DNA from: Paralithodes platypus
Taxonomy: Eukaryota; Arthropoda; Malacostraca; Decapoda; Lithodidae
DNA length: 64,000 nt
Direction of reading: 5' to 3'
NCBI GenBank assembly: GCA_032716605.1
Contig: CM064530.1
Span: forward strand, 9,355,267-9,419,266
Shown: one piece after another, positions 32,481 through 43,292 of the stretch
Position numbering within the stretch: position 1 is the stretch's first letter
Layout: each line of letters opens with the position of its first letter
Made by a program: the position numbers and the translations under genes
Notes under the pieces: model-generated
What the model was told of the DNA's origin: nothing
Databases searched by the model: none
Seen by the model: only the letters and a program-made list of their open reading frames with translations

Positions 32481-32616
32481 GCCGCCTGTACAAGCCCTCA
32501 CTCACTTTAACAGGTATAGTTGCCCACGTAAGTTCTGTACCCCACCGTGATCCCGTACATGGAAATAATATAAATGAGCATTACTGAATTACGAGTTTTG
32601 TTTCTTAGGCAGTGGT

Positions 32617-32991
32617 TAAGGCAAGATGGGCCGTTTTTCTGGTCCCCTTTCTCCCTCATGTTTAGCCCCATTATTTTTCCGATTATAAGACGTTCAACCT
32701 ATTAGTTTGGCGACTTTCGCCCCATTTCTTTTTCAATATTGAGACTTTTCGTGTCACTTAGGTGTCGATTTTTTCCTGCCGAGCGATAGCGAGCCTGTAA
32801 TTCAAGAGAAACCGGCCTTCGGCCGAGAAATGTTTCTATCGAAAAATTTACAAATTTATCTTGAAGGGGGGGGGGGGTCTTGGTCGGGTGTTTTTTAAGC
32901 TTGATAGAGGTATAGGGAGGAAACTAATAAGATAATAAAAAGATACATAAATGAGCAAATAAATACGATCACCCCCCCCCCCCCCCCTTAA
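32617..32991 (+). mobile_element. Foldback element family A
   Basis: TTAAGGCAAGATGGGCCG at the left, a poly(C) tract then TTAA at the right; core CGAGCGATAGCGAGCCTG and GGCCTTCGGCC. Confidence 0.82.
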
Positions 32992-33049
32992 CTCATCAGA
33001 TTAGTCAACGGATAATTCAATGAAACCGCCCTCGCAAGTCATTCACACG

Positions 33050-33270
33050 ATAGTCGGTTTCTTTACAATTGACGGTAAAATGCAAAGTTCCCATCAAGAT
33101 TTCTAGGTTATTTTGATATTTTGTTAGTGAAATATGGTGCTAATTATATAAACTTGGTCTTAATAGGATGCAGAGACATAGTGGTTTCATATTTTTCCAT
33201 TAAGTATCGAGAAATTAGCTGCCGAAGGATTCAATTTATCGTCAGCTGAAAAGAAACAGAGTATAGTTTG
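33050..33270 (-). mobile_element. Foldback element family D
   Basis: The right end CAGCTGAAAAGAAACAGAGT plus ATAGTTTG matches family D ends. The left end has CGGTTTCTTTACAATTGACG, its approximate inverse. Internal GTGGTTTCATATTTTTCCAT is shared with 24.6, 34.9, 37.6 and 42.0 kb. Confidence 0.65.
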
Positions 33271-33280
33271 ACTTACATGC

Positions 33281-33659
33281 TTAACCGGCTTTTTTTTGTT
33301 TATCTTTCTCTCCTTTTCTCTCTTGCTCTGGCTTGTATCCATTCTGCCCCATTGAGCCAACTGTTTTAAGACATTTATCCCCATCCACGTGTCAATTTCT
33401 TCCTGGCGAGCGATAGCAAGCCAGCATTGTATGGAGAAATCCGGCTTCGCCGGAGACATTTTTTTATCGAAAAATGTACAAATTAAGCTTGCTGTCAAAA
33501 CAAAAATATATATATGCTGGCTCGCTACTGCTCGCCAGGAAAATATTGACACCTGGATGGGGGTAAACGTCTTAAAACAGTAGGTTGAATGGGGCCGAAT
33601 GGATACAAGCCAAAAAGAGAGGGAGAGACAGAGAAAAAAAGCGAGGTGGGCTCCCTTAA
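33281..33659. mobile_element. Long-arm foldback, family A2
   Basis: TTAACCGGCTTTTTTTTG to GAGGTGGGCTCCCTTAA; both arms carry GGCTTGTATCCATTC and its inverse, and TGGCGAGCGATAGCAAGCCAG against GGCTCGCTACTGCTCGCCAG. Confidence 0.8.
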
Positions 33660-33846
33660 GATCACGACGAGGAAGAGGACTTGTGTGACCAACTGTACAT
33701 GATAAAATTGATAACATAATAGGACACATATATTGCCATCAGGGGTCTTTATCAACACTCTTCAACAGGCCAATCAGGTCTTATCTCAAGTAAATCACCC
33801 TTTCTGTAGTTCAGGACCCTTTTCTACACGGTATTCTGGGTATTAA

Positions 33847-34093
33847 TGTGTGTGTGTATGTATGTATGTGTGTATGTATGTATGCGTGTATGTATGTATG
33901 TATGTATGTGTGCATGTGTATATTATGTATGTATGTGCTGTATGTATGTATGTAATGTATGAATGTATGTATGTATGTATTGTATGTATGTATGTATGTA
34001 ATGTATGTATGTATGTGTGTATGTATGAATTTATGTGTGTTTGTATTATGTACTGTATGCATGCATGTGTGTATGTATGTATGTATGTACTCA
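33847..34093 (+). repeat. (TATG)n microsatellite, about 245 bp
   Basis: Imperfect TATG/TGTG tetranucleotide run. It is open in several frames and yields spurious long frames of Met, Tyr, Val and Cys. Confidence 0.95.
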
Positions 34094-34372
34094 GACACAT
34101 AGCTCATAGCTGGGAGTGGCCGACTCGAGACAGAAACCGAACAGAAACAACACTTAAAAGTTCCCATTCTTAGGGTCCGGGACCACTTTCGCGTTCTCTC
34201 TCCCCTTACTCTGTCTCGTCTACTAGGTGAATTTTACAAGGGGAGGAGGATTCTTATCCCCCTGCCCCCAGAAAGAAAAGTAGGACAGCAAATGAGACAG
34301 ACAGAAACGGCTAAGGTTGGGTAGAGGATGACAAACCTCACTCTGGATAGGACCAGCCCTCACCCATTAGAG
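34094..34372 (+). mobile_element. SINE-like family S1
   Basis: Follows the (TATG)n run. Contains GAGTGGCCGACTCGAGACAG, TTAGGGTCCGGGACCACTTT, TCTGTCTCGTCTA and GGACCAGCCCTCACCCA. A near-identical copy lies at 35835-36145, also preceded by TATG units. Confidence 0.75.
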
Positions 34373-34574
34373 ACTGTTATTATTAGTAGACGATTATATT
34401 CAATTTAGGAAGGGATTTTGGAAGTCCAAGGGCTACTGCTTTGATTACTAGAGGGCCTTCCAACGCTGAATAATATCGCCTAATAGTCCTAAGAATGAAT
34501 GCAAAACGCGACATCGTTTCCTGAAAAAAACTAACTACCTAACATAATAAATATAAGCTCTTCTAGACTTAGTC

Positions 34575-34778
34575 CCATCCCCCCAATTCTGTCAATTTTA
34601 AGACCTTTCGTACCATTTAGGTGTCGTTTTTTTCTTGGCGAGCGATAGTAAGCCTGTAATTTAGGAGGAATTGACTTTTGACCGGAATATTTTTCTACTG
34701 AAAAAGAGGGATCTTGGAGGTATTTTTTGTTTTAAGCTTGATGGAGGTCTAGAGATAAAACTAAAAATCTCCCCTTAA
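34575..34778 (+). mobile_element. Foldback element family A, 5'-truncated
   Basis: Core GGCGAGCGATAGTAAGCCTG and right end AAATCTCCCCTTAA are present. Confidence 0.72.
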
Positions 34779-34791
34779 ACAGTGCCATTTC

Positions 34792-35012
34792 AACTATACT
34801 CTGTTTCTTTTTGTCTGACGATAAACTGAATACCCTAGCAGCTAATTTCTCGATATATTAATGGAAAAATACGAAACTACCATGTCTGCATCATGATAGG
34901 AAAAAGTTTATGTAATTGGCACCATAGTTCACTAACAAATCTTTATAATAACGTATAAATCTTGATGGGAACTTTGCAATTTACCGTCAGTTGAAAAGGA
35001 ACAGAGTATAGT
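34792..35012 (+). mobile_element. Foldback element family D
   Basis: AACTATACTCTGTTTCTTTT at the left and GAAAAGGAACAGAGTATAGT at the right are inverted repeats. About 220 bp, no ORF. Confidence 0.78.
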
Positions 35013-35174
35013 ACTGTTAGCTTAGGTTTGATTAGGTAAAGTAAGGTTAGACATTCATTGTGGCCCTAATATAGTCGTCCCTTGTCGATTTGGCACTATT
35101 TGAGATATCTTCCAATGGTCTACTGGTTGGGTTATGAGGGAACCTTACATGTGAATCAGGCGTAGCATACACAC

Positions 35175-35370
35175 TGTACAATTGGCCTAATAAGTCGTGT
35201 CGCCGCTGTCATTACGTTTTGCTCACTGTGTACTGTGTTAATGTCTGCCAGATATTGAATAGGGTGTGTAAAGATCGAAACGATGAAGTAAGGCTTAGAT
35301 AGTGCTGATAGCAATTAATGATTGAAATATACTTGGTGCCGCGACATCACTTATTTGGCCGACTGTACAA
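35175..35370. mobile_element. mariner-like foldback, family E
   Basis: TGTACAATTGGCCTAATAAG at the left and ATCACTTATTTGGCCGACTG plus TACA at the right. Internal CATTACGTTTTGCTC and GTTAATGTCTGCCAGATATT match the inverse of 29.7 kb. Confidence 0.6.
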
Positions 35371-35439
35371 TTATAAGTATGGTGTAGATAATGTGGAGGT
35401 GATAGAGACAGGTGGAGGTAAATAAGATACACGCTAGCC

Positions 35440-35860
35440 ATAACAACCACACCCCTAAATGGCCACAACCCATTAGGCTACACCCATAAATGGCCACAAC
35501 CCAAACGGCCGCACTCCTAAATGGCCACAACTCAACTGAACACACTCATAAAAGGCCACAACCCAAATAGCTACACTCTTTAACCCCTTCTGTACCGGCG
35601 ACATCTTTTTAATTTTATTTCAGCTACTTTTAGACGATTTTATGAAGCTTAGGAAAGATATATGGGAGCTAAAATGATTAATTGATAGACTGTATCCTTT
35701 TAATGGGTAGACGTCCTTCCTAAGCCGAAAAAAATCGTCTAATAGTTGGTAGAATACAATGAAAAGTACATCACCGGTAAAGAAGGGGTTAACAGCTTTA
35801 GCCTAAACGGCCACGATCCAAACTGGCACAATCCTATGTATGTACAGTATGTATGTATAT
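35440..35860 (+). repeat. Short minisatellite split by a family B insertion
   Basis: Units of about 30 bp around AAATGGCCACAACCCA repeat from 35440 to 35579 and resume at 35800 (ACGGCCACGATCCAAACTGG) after the inserted element. Confidence 0.75.
35580..35792. mobile_element. Foldback element family B, intact
   Basis: TTAACCCCTTCTGTACCGGC to CACCGGTAAAGAAGGGGTTAA; inner TTTTAGACGATTTTA against AAATCGTCTAATAG. Inserted in the minisatellite at TTAA. Confidence 0.82.
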
Positions 35861-36145
35861 ACTCAGGCACATACCCCATATCTAGGGGTGGCCAACTCGA
35901 GACAGATCCCGAACAGAAACAAAACTTAAAAGTTCAATTCTTAGGGTCCGGGACCACTTTCGCGTTCCCTCGCCCCTTCTCTGTCTCGTCTAGTAGGTGA
36001 ATTTTAAAAGGGGAGGAGGATTCTTAGGCCCCTGCCCCCGAAGTAGGAAAAGTATTACAGGAATAGAGACAGACAGAAATGGCTAAGGTTGGGTAGAAGA
36101 TGCCAAACCTTACTCTGGACAGGACCAGCCCTCACCCACAATCCT
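35835..36145 (+). mobile_element. SINE-like family S1
   Basis: Near-identical in content to 34094-34372 (GGGGTGGCCAACTCGAGACA, TAGGGTCCGGGACCACTTTC, GGGGAGGAGGATTCTTA, GGACCAGCCCTCACCCA). Confidence 0.75.
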
Positions 36146-36251
36146 AAATAGAGTAATTTTGGTTAGGTTTGATTAGGCTGGGCTTGAGTAGGTGAATTAG
36201 GCTAGATTAGATTAGGTTAGTTTAGGTTGGGTCTGCATAGCTTATATAGGC

Positions 36252-36475
36252 TTAAGCCGGTGTCACACGACCACTTTTTCCAGCAATTTGTGATGAGCAA
36301 TTTTTTTGTCGTACTCTTTTGAAGTTCTTTCGCATTTGAATCGGAAACTAGACCGAAGGTAGATTATTTTAGCAAGTTTAATTCTTACGGAACTTACATT
36401 TTGAAGTGACCACACAACAATTACTCGTAAAACTTGCACTTGCAGGAAAAATCGCTCGTGTGACACCGCCTTTAA
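36252..36475. mobile_element. Foldback element family F
   Basis: Inverted ends CCGGTGTCACACGACCACTT and ATCGCTCGTGTGACACCGCC are flanked by TTAA on both sides. About 220 bp. A second copy lies between the two tetraspanin exon-2 versions (42903-43226). Confidence 0.75.
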
Positions 36476-36533
36476 TTAGATATTAAGATTAGATTACGAG
36501 ATTGTAGTGGATTCGGAGCATGGCCGTTTTGAC

Positions 36534-36893
36534 TTAAGGGGAGATGGGTAATTTTTCCGGTCCCCCTTCTCCTTCATGTTTAGTCCCATTAGTTGTGTGA
36601 TTTTAAGACGTTCGGCTAATTAGTTTGGCGATTTTAACACATTTCACCCCATTTTGTTGTCAATTTTAGGACCTTTCGTGCCATTTAGGTGTCGATTTTT
36701 TCCTGGCGAGCGAAAGCGAGCCTGTATCTTTAAGTGGAACCGGCCTTTGGCCAGGACATTTTTCTACCGAAAAATTTACAAATTATGTTAAAGGGTGGGT
36801 TTTTCTGAGCTTGATGGAAGTCTAGCGAGGAAACTAAAAGATATATGAATAAATTAATAAATAGACCAACAAAAACAGCCCATCTCCCCTTAA
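36534..36893 (+). mobile_element. Foldback element family A, full length
   Basis: TTAAGGGGAGATGGGTAATT to ACAGCCCATCTCCCCTTAA; core GGCGAGCGAAAGCGAGCCTG. Confidence 0.85.
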
Positions 36894-36989
36894 TAGAGAT
36901 AAGATAATCCACCCCAGATACCAGTACCAAGCTGATAGTGTATTGATTATTAAGGAAGACCGTACTGAATTACGCATAATTATTATATA

Positions 36990-37222
36990 CAGTACTTCCT
37001 ACACCGGCACGGACAAGATGATGAACCTTTTTATATTAATTTTCTTGTAAGCACTGATCTGGTATGGACATCCTTGGTGTAACGGTTTTATGCAGTTTAA
37101 GAAGGATCTGTGGTAGTAAAAAGGGTCTATTAATTGCTGGAAGCCCTTTATAAATTGATTAAAATCGTCTATTAGTAGCCAGAATAATGTTAAGAGGACG
37201 GCACCGGTATTAAACGGGTTAA
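36990..37222. mobile_element. Foldback element family B, in duplicated block
   Basis: CTACACCGGCACGG at the left; GCACCGGTATTAAACGGGTTAA at the right. The right two thirds recur at 41269-41400 as part of a larger duplication. Confidence 0.65.
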
Positions 37223-37257
37223 CTAATCTACTAGTCCTTACTACTGTCAAATACCAG

Positions 37258-37577
37258 ACGACTGTGGGTACCTTTATATTCGCAATGACCCTGTCCACAC
37301 GCTTCGATGAGAACTATGTCGACTATGTAAGTTGTAACTATGTAATGGGTCTGGGGATGTACTATCAACGACAACTGTTCGTTCCCCCCAACCTGCCACT
37401 GTGTGAATCCGTATCACCTGGAGGTCCAAACACGAAGCATTTATTGGGTGTAAATGACACTTCTTTCAGATGCTTCGTTTGTCGACCCCCAGGTGTTTCG
37501 GATTCACTCAGTGGTTGGTTGGGGGAACAAACTTTTGTCGTTGATAGTACAACTACTGGACAAGCGTTTATAATACT
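37258..37577 (+). pseudogene. Dead copy of tetraspanin exon 2, split by a foldback
   Basis: After an acceptor-like CAAATACCAG the sequence encodes TVGTFIFAMTLSTRFDENYV and DYV, clearly related to MAGAFIFAVTLWTRF of exon 2a. A short insertion (GTTGTAACTATGTAA) and then a 192-bp foldback at 37359-37550 break it. The sequence resumes with AACTACTGGACAAGCG (NYWT...) at 37551 before homology ends. An internal donor-like TAT/GTAAGT exists at 37327. It cannot encode TM2. Confidence 0.8.
37359..37550. mobile_element. Short foldback inserted in the exon-2 copy
   Basis: Arms of about 80 bp: GTACTATCAACGACAACTGT, GTGTGAATCCGTATCACCTG on the left face CAGGTGTTTCGGATTCACTC and TTGTCGTTGATAGTAC on the right. 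The exon homology continues exactly after GTAC. Confidence 0.82.
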
Positions 37578-37584
37578 ATAGCCG

Positions 37585-37765
37585 GAATCCCTGAACAGCT
37601 AATTTCTCGATACTTAATGAAACTATCATGTCTCTGTATCATATAAAGACTAAGTTTATATAATTAGCACCATATTTCACTAAAAAATCCTCAAAATAAC
37701 TGAGAAATCTTGGTGGGAACTTTGAAATCTACCGTCAGTTGAAAAGAAACGGAGTATAGTTATAA
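37585..37765 (+). mobile_element. Foldback element family D
   Basis: CAGCTAATTTCTCGATACTT and TACCGTCAGTTGAAAAGAAA with GAGTATAGT end. Duplicated together with the exon copy at 41944-42120. Confidence 0.65.
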
Positions 37766-37774
37766 TACTAGTCA

Positions 37775-37965
37775 ACCTAGTCAATCCCATATGCCCTGAC
37801 CTTTTCTTGTTCGTTCCTCCAGAGACACTCGCTGTAGCTAATGGCCATTCGGTTGATTATCATAATGTCAAAGAACGTGTACTGTCCTGTTGTCCAGAAG
37901 GCTCTTGCGCTTACATCCATCCGTGCATCATTTGATGTGTTTGCCGTCCTGTGCTGCAAAATCTC
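37775..37965 (-). pseudogene. Retroelement fragment
   Basis: The minus frame reads DARMDVSARAFWTTGQYTFF and WRNEQEKVRAYGID, wording I associate with element-encoded proteins that contain ARLDI..FW..GQ..FFDVR..NP and EREKKRAYG motifs. Short, no context. Confidence 0.5.
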
Positions 37966-38059
37966 ACCATTTAAGGGGATGATTGTTGGTTTGCAACCTA
38001 ATCATGACACACCTCCCTTTGCTTGTTCGTCGTTAAGTCCCTCATTTAATTTTGCCTGA

Positions 38060-39110
38060 TGCTGATAAGCCCTCCCTTCTTACATACCACGGAGTAGTAT
38101 TACAACGACTAGTCGAATACTGTTACTACTACTACTACTACTTCTACTACTACTACTAATACTACTACACTGTAAAACATGTGAATTCAAATGTAATCAA
38201 GATGTTACACATAAAAAGTGTTCCAGTCGTTTATGTGGGTTAACTTGAATACATAAACGATGTAAACACTTATGCATTGTTTCCTTTGAACACACATTTT
38301 GGATTTTTTTTATTTTAATACCACGAATTTTCCGAGTGTTTTGTATAAAAAAAATTGTTCATTTGCATCAATATATAGTGTTTGTAATTAATTAGAAATC
38401 TCGGGAAAACCTATTTTTTTCCCCATTATGCCTATCGATCGATGTTGAGACACGCCCCCCCATAGTGATTTGAAAAGACATTAGCCTAACCTAACAACCT
38501 TACCTAACCTAACCTAGTATTATGGGTGCCCCCCCCCCCCGCTGGTTGAGTACTAATCCCTTAGTAAATAAAAAAAAAAAATTGGCTGTCGATTATACGA
38601 AGGTGAAAGAAAAGTCTACGAAGTCTACGGTGTTTACTCTGCAATGTTCAGTTTTGATTGTACATTGATAACGGGAAAGTACCGTATTGACAACCTTGTT
38701 ACGAAAATTAAATTTTAGTAGCATACTTTTATATTAGGTTTTTCCGAGGGTTTAACACATTTTCATATGAGCTTTAGAGCTGTCGATAACTGGAAGTACC
38801 GTATTGACAACCTTGTTACGAAAAATAAATGTTAGTACCATACTTTTTTATTAGGTTTTGCCGAGGGTTAAAACAAATTTTCTTATGATCTTTAGAGCAT
38901 ATAGATTCAATATTTATCTTCAAATATATCAACAAAATTCGTGGTATTAAAATAACATTGAACCCACATTTTGTTCAGTTATAATAATATGTAATAATAA
39001 TAATAATAAAAAAAATAATAATAATAATATTAATAGTAATACACGATGACAATTATTTTTTGAATAACACCAGACACCTAATCAATGTCATTTGGCCGTG
39101 GAGACAACCA
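38060..39110. other. Intron segment with local tandem duplication
   Basis: Contains a CTA trinucleotide run (38127-38165), TTAGG-like units at 38483-38518 and a roughly 120-bp tandem duplication at 38669-38905 (shared AAGTACCGTATTGACAACCT and TTGTTACGAAAA). No exon seen. Confidence 0.55.
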
Positions 39111-39112
39111 AA

Positions 39113-39507
39113 TTATGGCCTACGCCGCCGGGGCCGAGTTGGCAGATAGTACATTAGAAGATTGCGCATTTTATTCATGTGCCCAACCTCCATGGATTCC
39201 TTAGCGAAGGTTCGTTTCCCAGACTTCACCTTAATCTGTAGAACGCTCTCACCAACCTTCAGTTTATCCTTGGGAATATCAATGACGTGAACCGGGTTGA
39301 AGAAGTAGAATCCCTGACCATTATAACCCCTGCGGAGTTGGTCCTCTGAGAGCGGCACCTTAGCCACAGTCCTGAACTTCTTACAAGGGTTATGCTGGCA
39401 GTGTAGACCCATATCCCATCGTTCCTTTGGGGTCTTCTCCACCTTGATCTTGGCCACCGTGGCTACAGCGGGAAGCTCGGGCAGATTCTCCGCCCGTATG
39501 CCCATCA
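39113..39507 (-). CDS. Unidentified exon-like ORF, antisense in tetraspanin intron 1
   Basis: The frame runs from ATG 39505 to a stop at 39113, 130 residues. It is preceded by an acceptor-like CATCTTGTAG directly before TGATGG, so it may be a last coding exon rather than a complete gene. Composition is GC-richer than the flanks and contains no repeats, unlike chance frames nearby. Visible elements: KVEKTPKERWDMGLHCQHNP, CKKFRTVAKVPLSEDQLRRG, GFYFFNPVHVIDIPKDKL and a very basic end (LPTRPRRRRP). I do not recognise the family. It could be an element- or virus-derived insertion or a nested host gene. Confidence 0.45.
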
Positions 39508-39514
39508 CTACAAG

Positions 39515-40140
39515 ATGCATCATTATGTATTGTAAACTTGTAATGTAATCTAATATCACTTGTAAAACACTTTCCTATCAAAGTGTTTAACTGCAGATCA
39601 ATAAATTCCTCACCGCCAACGAATTAATCAACAAAACTTAGCAAAGAATGAAAGAACGCGATACACTAGGTCTTGGTCTGTTGAAGTTTAGATAACGAAT
39701 GAATCTCGCTGATTATCGGTGCATAATATATACATGTAATAATGTGTCCCTTTTCTTTAAGTTTCATAATTATTTCATCGAAACATTATTAACAAAATGC
39801 CATACATCCATTATTTGATTGATTATGATATGAAATAAAGTAATAATAAGTTTTATTAGTATTATATAATAATACAAATATAAGTAAAAAATATAAATAT
39901 ATTAGTTATCCATAAAATAGGTTTTCTTTAAATAATTAAGAAGAGAAAATTAATAGATTTTAATGGTAAGCTATTATATAAATAATCACAAACTAAATAC
40001 ACACAAACATTTGTGTATGCCAAAACAAAGACACACATTTGCACTCACAATTAGGCTACATGCTCATTCAGCTACACCATTTCCCAGAGTGTTGTGGCTT
40101 GTACTGAAGGGGAAATAAAGATTGAAGATTAAGGAGATAG
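39515..40140. other. Intron segment, AT-rich
   Basis: No exon or repeat family recognised. Upstream exons of the minus-strand ORF were not found here. Confidence 0.4.
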
Positions 40141-40149
40141 TTGTATAAT

Positions 40150-40321
<172 letters not shown>

Positions 40322-40324
40322 TTA

Positions 40325-40600
40325 TTTATTTAATCCTTTTTAGTTTCCTCCCTAGACCTCCATCAAGATTAAACATAATAACCTCAAGATCCCCCTTCGA
40401 GATAAATTTGTAAAGTTTTCGGTATAAACATAACCCGCCTGATCCAGGCTCTTTATTGCTATAAATGGCACGAAAGTTCTCAGAATTGACAACAAAATTA
40501 GGTGGTTGGTCTTAAAATCGCCAAACTAATGGGGCGAACGTCTTAAAATGTCAAAACTAATGGGGCTAAGCGCGAGAGAAGGGAGTCAGAAATGCCGCCA
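40325..40600 (-). mobile_element. Foldback element family A, degraded
   Basis: AGTTTCCTCCCTAGACCTCC at the left and GGGGCTAAGCGCGAGAGAAG at the right, inverted orientation; the core GGCGAGCG is deleted. Confidence 0.65.
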
Positions 40601-40609
40601 GTGGTTTGG

Positions 40610-41265
40610 TTCCTGTTGCTAACCCATACAAATGATCTGGACCACTACCTTCAACTCTTACTATCAATTTCTGCAAGATTCGTGGCCATTCCTCTAACTT
40701 CCACTATGTGAAACACCACTTCTCTTCTGCCAACCCTAATCTTCTCTTTCTCATAAAAACCCAGTTATCTGGGACTACTAACTGGAATCTCTTCTCTGTA
40801 TCCTCTTATCTCAATCCTCAGTTTCAAGCCAAATGTGGATGTTGCATATATGTGCGCAACAATCTTGCTTTATCTTATGTTCCCATCTTTGATTTTTCTG
40901 AATTCTCAACTGTCTGGCAAAGTTTTCATGTCACTCTCAAACTTAATACTTCTACCCTGTTTATTTCTCCCCTAATTCTGCTGACTATCCAAACTTCTTT
41001 GATTATTTAACTTCTAAAGTGGAACACAATCTATTCATCTGTTCTTTTGCAAAAATTTCCATCTTAGGATATTTCAATGTTCACCACTGCCAATGGCTCT
41101 CATTCGATTTCCTGACCAACCTGGTGACAAGTCTACATCTTTTCCATCCTTCATGACGTAGAGTAGTTAGTCTAGCACCCTACTCGCGTATTCCTGATTG
41201 CCTTTGAGATCGGTACAACATTCTTAACTTATTTCTAACTTCTAGTCCTTCTACTTACGCTGTAA
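40610..41265 (+). pseudogene. Jockey-type LINE endonuclease-domain remnant
   Basis: The frames give LLFLIKTQLSGTTNWNLFSV, CCIYVRNNLALSYVPIFDF, a degraded LGDFNVHHQLW-like stretch (about 41065-41100) and NILNLFLTSSPSTYAVN near the end. This is the order of an APE-type endonuclease in non-LTR elements. Stops and shifts are numerous and no RT follows. It ends where the duplicated block begins (about 41269). Confidence 0.7.
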
Positions 41266-41435
41266 ACCTTTAAGAAGGATCTGTGGTAGTAAAACGTAGG
41301 CTACCTATGAATTGCTGGAAGCCCTTTATAAATTGATTAAAATCGTCTATTAGTAGCCAGAATAATGTTAAGAGGACGGCTCCGGTACTAAACGGGTTAA
41401 CTAATCTACTAGTCCTTACTACTGTCAAATACCAG

Positions 41436-41749
41436 ACTGTGGGTACCTTTATATTCGCAATGACCCTGTCCACACGCTTCGATGAGAACTATGTCGACTA
41501 TGTAAGTTGTAACTATGTAATGGGCCTGGGGATGTACTATCAACGACAACTGTTCGTTCCCCCAACCTGCCACTGTGTGAATCCGTATCATCTGGAGGTC
41601 CAAACACGAAGAATTTATTGGGTGTAAATGGCACTTCTTTCAGATGCTTCGTTTGTCGACTCCCAGGTGTTTCGGATTCACTCAGTGGCTGGTTGGGGGA
41701 ACCTTTTGTCGTTGATAGTACAACTACTGGACCGGCGTTTATAATACTA
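41436..41749 (+). pseudogene. Second dead copy of tetraspanin exon 2
   Basis: Acceptor-like AAATACCAG precedes TVGTFIFAMTLSTRFDENYV. The same GTAAGT-containing insertion and the same foldback (41534-41721) are present as at 37.26 kb, so both lesions predate the duplication. Sequence resumes AACTACTGGACCGGCG. Confidence 0.8.
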
Positions 41750-41770
41750 GATTCGGTTTCTTTTCAAGAA

Positions 41771-41929
41771 CTCACACAGTCAGGAGTGCGAGCTAGAGTC
41801 ACTAGGAGTAGGGGACAATTCGGACTCGCGGGCCTATTCGAGGTGAAGATTGATGACTCCTAGTGACTCTAGCGACTCCTAGTGACTCCTGTTAGGTCTC
41901 CCACTAGCTCGCACTCCTGAGTGTGTGAG
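41771..41929. mobile_element. Foldback present only in the second block copy
   Basis: CTCACACAGTCAGGAGTGCG and AGCTAGAGTCACTAGGAG face CTCCTAGTGACTCTAGCGAC and GCACTCCTGAGTGTGTGAG. Absent from the first copy, so it inserted later. Confidence 0.78.
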
Positions 41930-41943
41930 GGCCCCTTAAATTG

Positions 41944-42120
41944 AATCCCTGAATAGCTAATTTCTCGATACTTAATGAAACTATCAGGTCTCTGTATCAT
42001 ATAAAGACTAAGTTTATATAATTAGCACCATATATTACTACATATCTACAAAATAACTGACATTGTTTGATGGGAACTTTGCAATTTACTGTCAGTTGAA
42101 AAAAGAAACAGAGTATAGTT
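41944..42120 (+). mobile_element. Foldback element family D
   Basis: Partner of 37585-37765 within the duplication; right end GAAAAAAGAAACAGAGTATA. Confidence 0.65.
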
Positions 42121-42469
42121 ATAATACTAGTCAATCTTCCTAAGCTCAAATACAAAATTGTGAGTTTCTATATACTACCACTGAAGTTTCTTGATGGCTC
42201 ATATCAACCATACACTAATTTTCTAGTCCCATCTAATCTCGAATACCTTCTTTTTCTTCTATGTGTGTACGATTTGTTCTTCTGAAGACTACACACGAAT
42301 TATTGTTGAGTAGTATCTGTATGCGTTGGTTACTTCTTCATGTCTAGTGCATTGTTATTTCCTGTTCATACAATTGCAATGTTTCTTAATATGTTATTAT
42401 TATATGCCTACTATTGTCTATTAATGCCTACTATATTTTGTTAATTTTTTTTTTTTTTTTTTTTTCCTA

Positions 42470-42600
42470 TTCGGGCCTTGTCTCGAGTCGGCCATCCCCA
42501 GAAAAAAATAAAAAATAATAATGAATAAAACTAAAACAAAAATAAAACAAATATAAAAATGGGGTATGTGCCTGAGTAGATAGATAGATATATGATATAT
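42470..42600 (-). mobile_element. SINE-like family S1, inverted
   Basis: CTTGTCTCGAGTCGGCCATC at the left, poly(T) before it, and GGGGTATGTGCCTGAGTAGA at the right. Confidence 0.65.
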
Positions 42601-42676
42601 TGCCTACTAGATCTCCTAATGTCCTCTTATGAATGTCACTAACTAACCCACTAGTCCCCATTTTCTCCAACACCAG

Positions 42677-42874
42677 ATGGCGGGTGCCTTTATATTCGCT
42701 GTGACCCTGTGGACGCGGTTCAACATTGACATCACGGAATACGTAACAGGGCTAGGGCTCTACAACTACTGGAATGGTACCTACGTCATCATGGTCTCCG
42801 CGGCTCTTGTCATGCTCAACGCCTTCATGGCTTGCTGCAGTGCCTTCTTCAGGAGCAGGACTCTTATAATAGCT
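42677..42874 (+). CDS. Tetraspanin exon 2a (rest of TM1, small loop, TM2)
   Basis: 198 bp between acceptor TTCTCCAACACCAG and donor GCT/GTAGGT, phase 0 at both ends. Encodes 66 residues: MAGAFIFAVTLWTRF completes TM1, the small extracellular loop follows (DITEYVTGLGLYNYW), then TM2 (VIMVSAALVMLNAFMACC) and the short cytosolic turn SAFFRSRTLIIA. The TM2 end has ACCSAF where tetraspanins usually have CCGA. By hand count 39 of 66 residues equal exon 2b, which has the same length and phase. If both exons were spliced together the protein would have six membrane segments, so mutually exclusive use is the sensible model. Confidence 0.82.
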
Positions 42875-42902
42875 GTAGGTTGGAGTTACTATAGTACCAA
42901 TT

Positions 42903-43226
42903 GAAGGCGGCGTCACATGGGCATTCATTTTTATTCCGCGTATTTCCTAGCGACAAACTAACAGATTTTGGCTGGTGTTTATTAAAAAAAAAAAAAAAAA
43001 AAAAAACCCACCGAAGTCAATCACACAAGCTAATTCATTCAATCAGGTCAATGTATTATGACGAATCTATAAATTGTGACTCCTAGCCTCTATCTACTCA
43101 GGGAAGGCTGTAGCAAAACAAACAGGTTGTAAAATTCCACATCAATTTATTGTTAGACTCGTTTGCTGGAGCCAAACTCAAAATCAAGCTAGAAAATACG
43201 CCGAGAAATGCCTGTGTGACACCAGC
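42903..43226. mobile_element. Foldback element family F between the two exon-2 versions
   Basis: GGCGGCGTCACATGGGCATT at the left and AATGCCTGTGTGACACCAGC at the right. A poly(A) run at 42985-43006 interrupts it. Confidence 0.7.
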
Positions 43227-43292
43227 TTGTTCTAACTTCCTTTAATAACCCTTTTTCTTGATCTTTCCTCCCCCTCGTGTTGCGTGGGTTAG

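Larger units (their letters stand above)
41269..42142 (+). repeat. Duplicated block, second copy of 37090-37783
   Basis: It carries, in the same order as the first copy, the family B right part, the exon-2 copy with foldback, and a family D element ending ACTAGTCAA. It is about 180 bp longer because of an extra foldback at 41771-41929. Confidence 0.82.

Noticed and set aside
33811..34173. Overlapping His/Thr-rich and Cys/Val-rich frames on both strands
   Set aside because: They come from the (TATG)n microsatellite.
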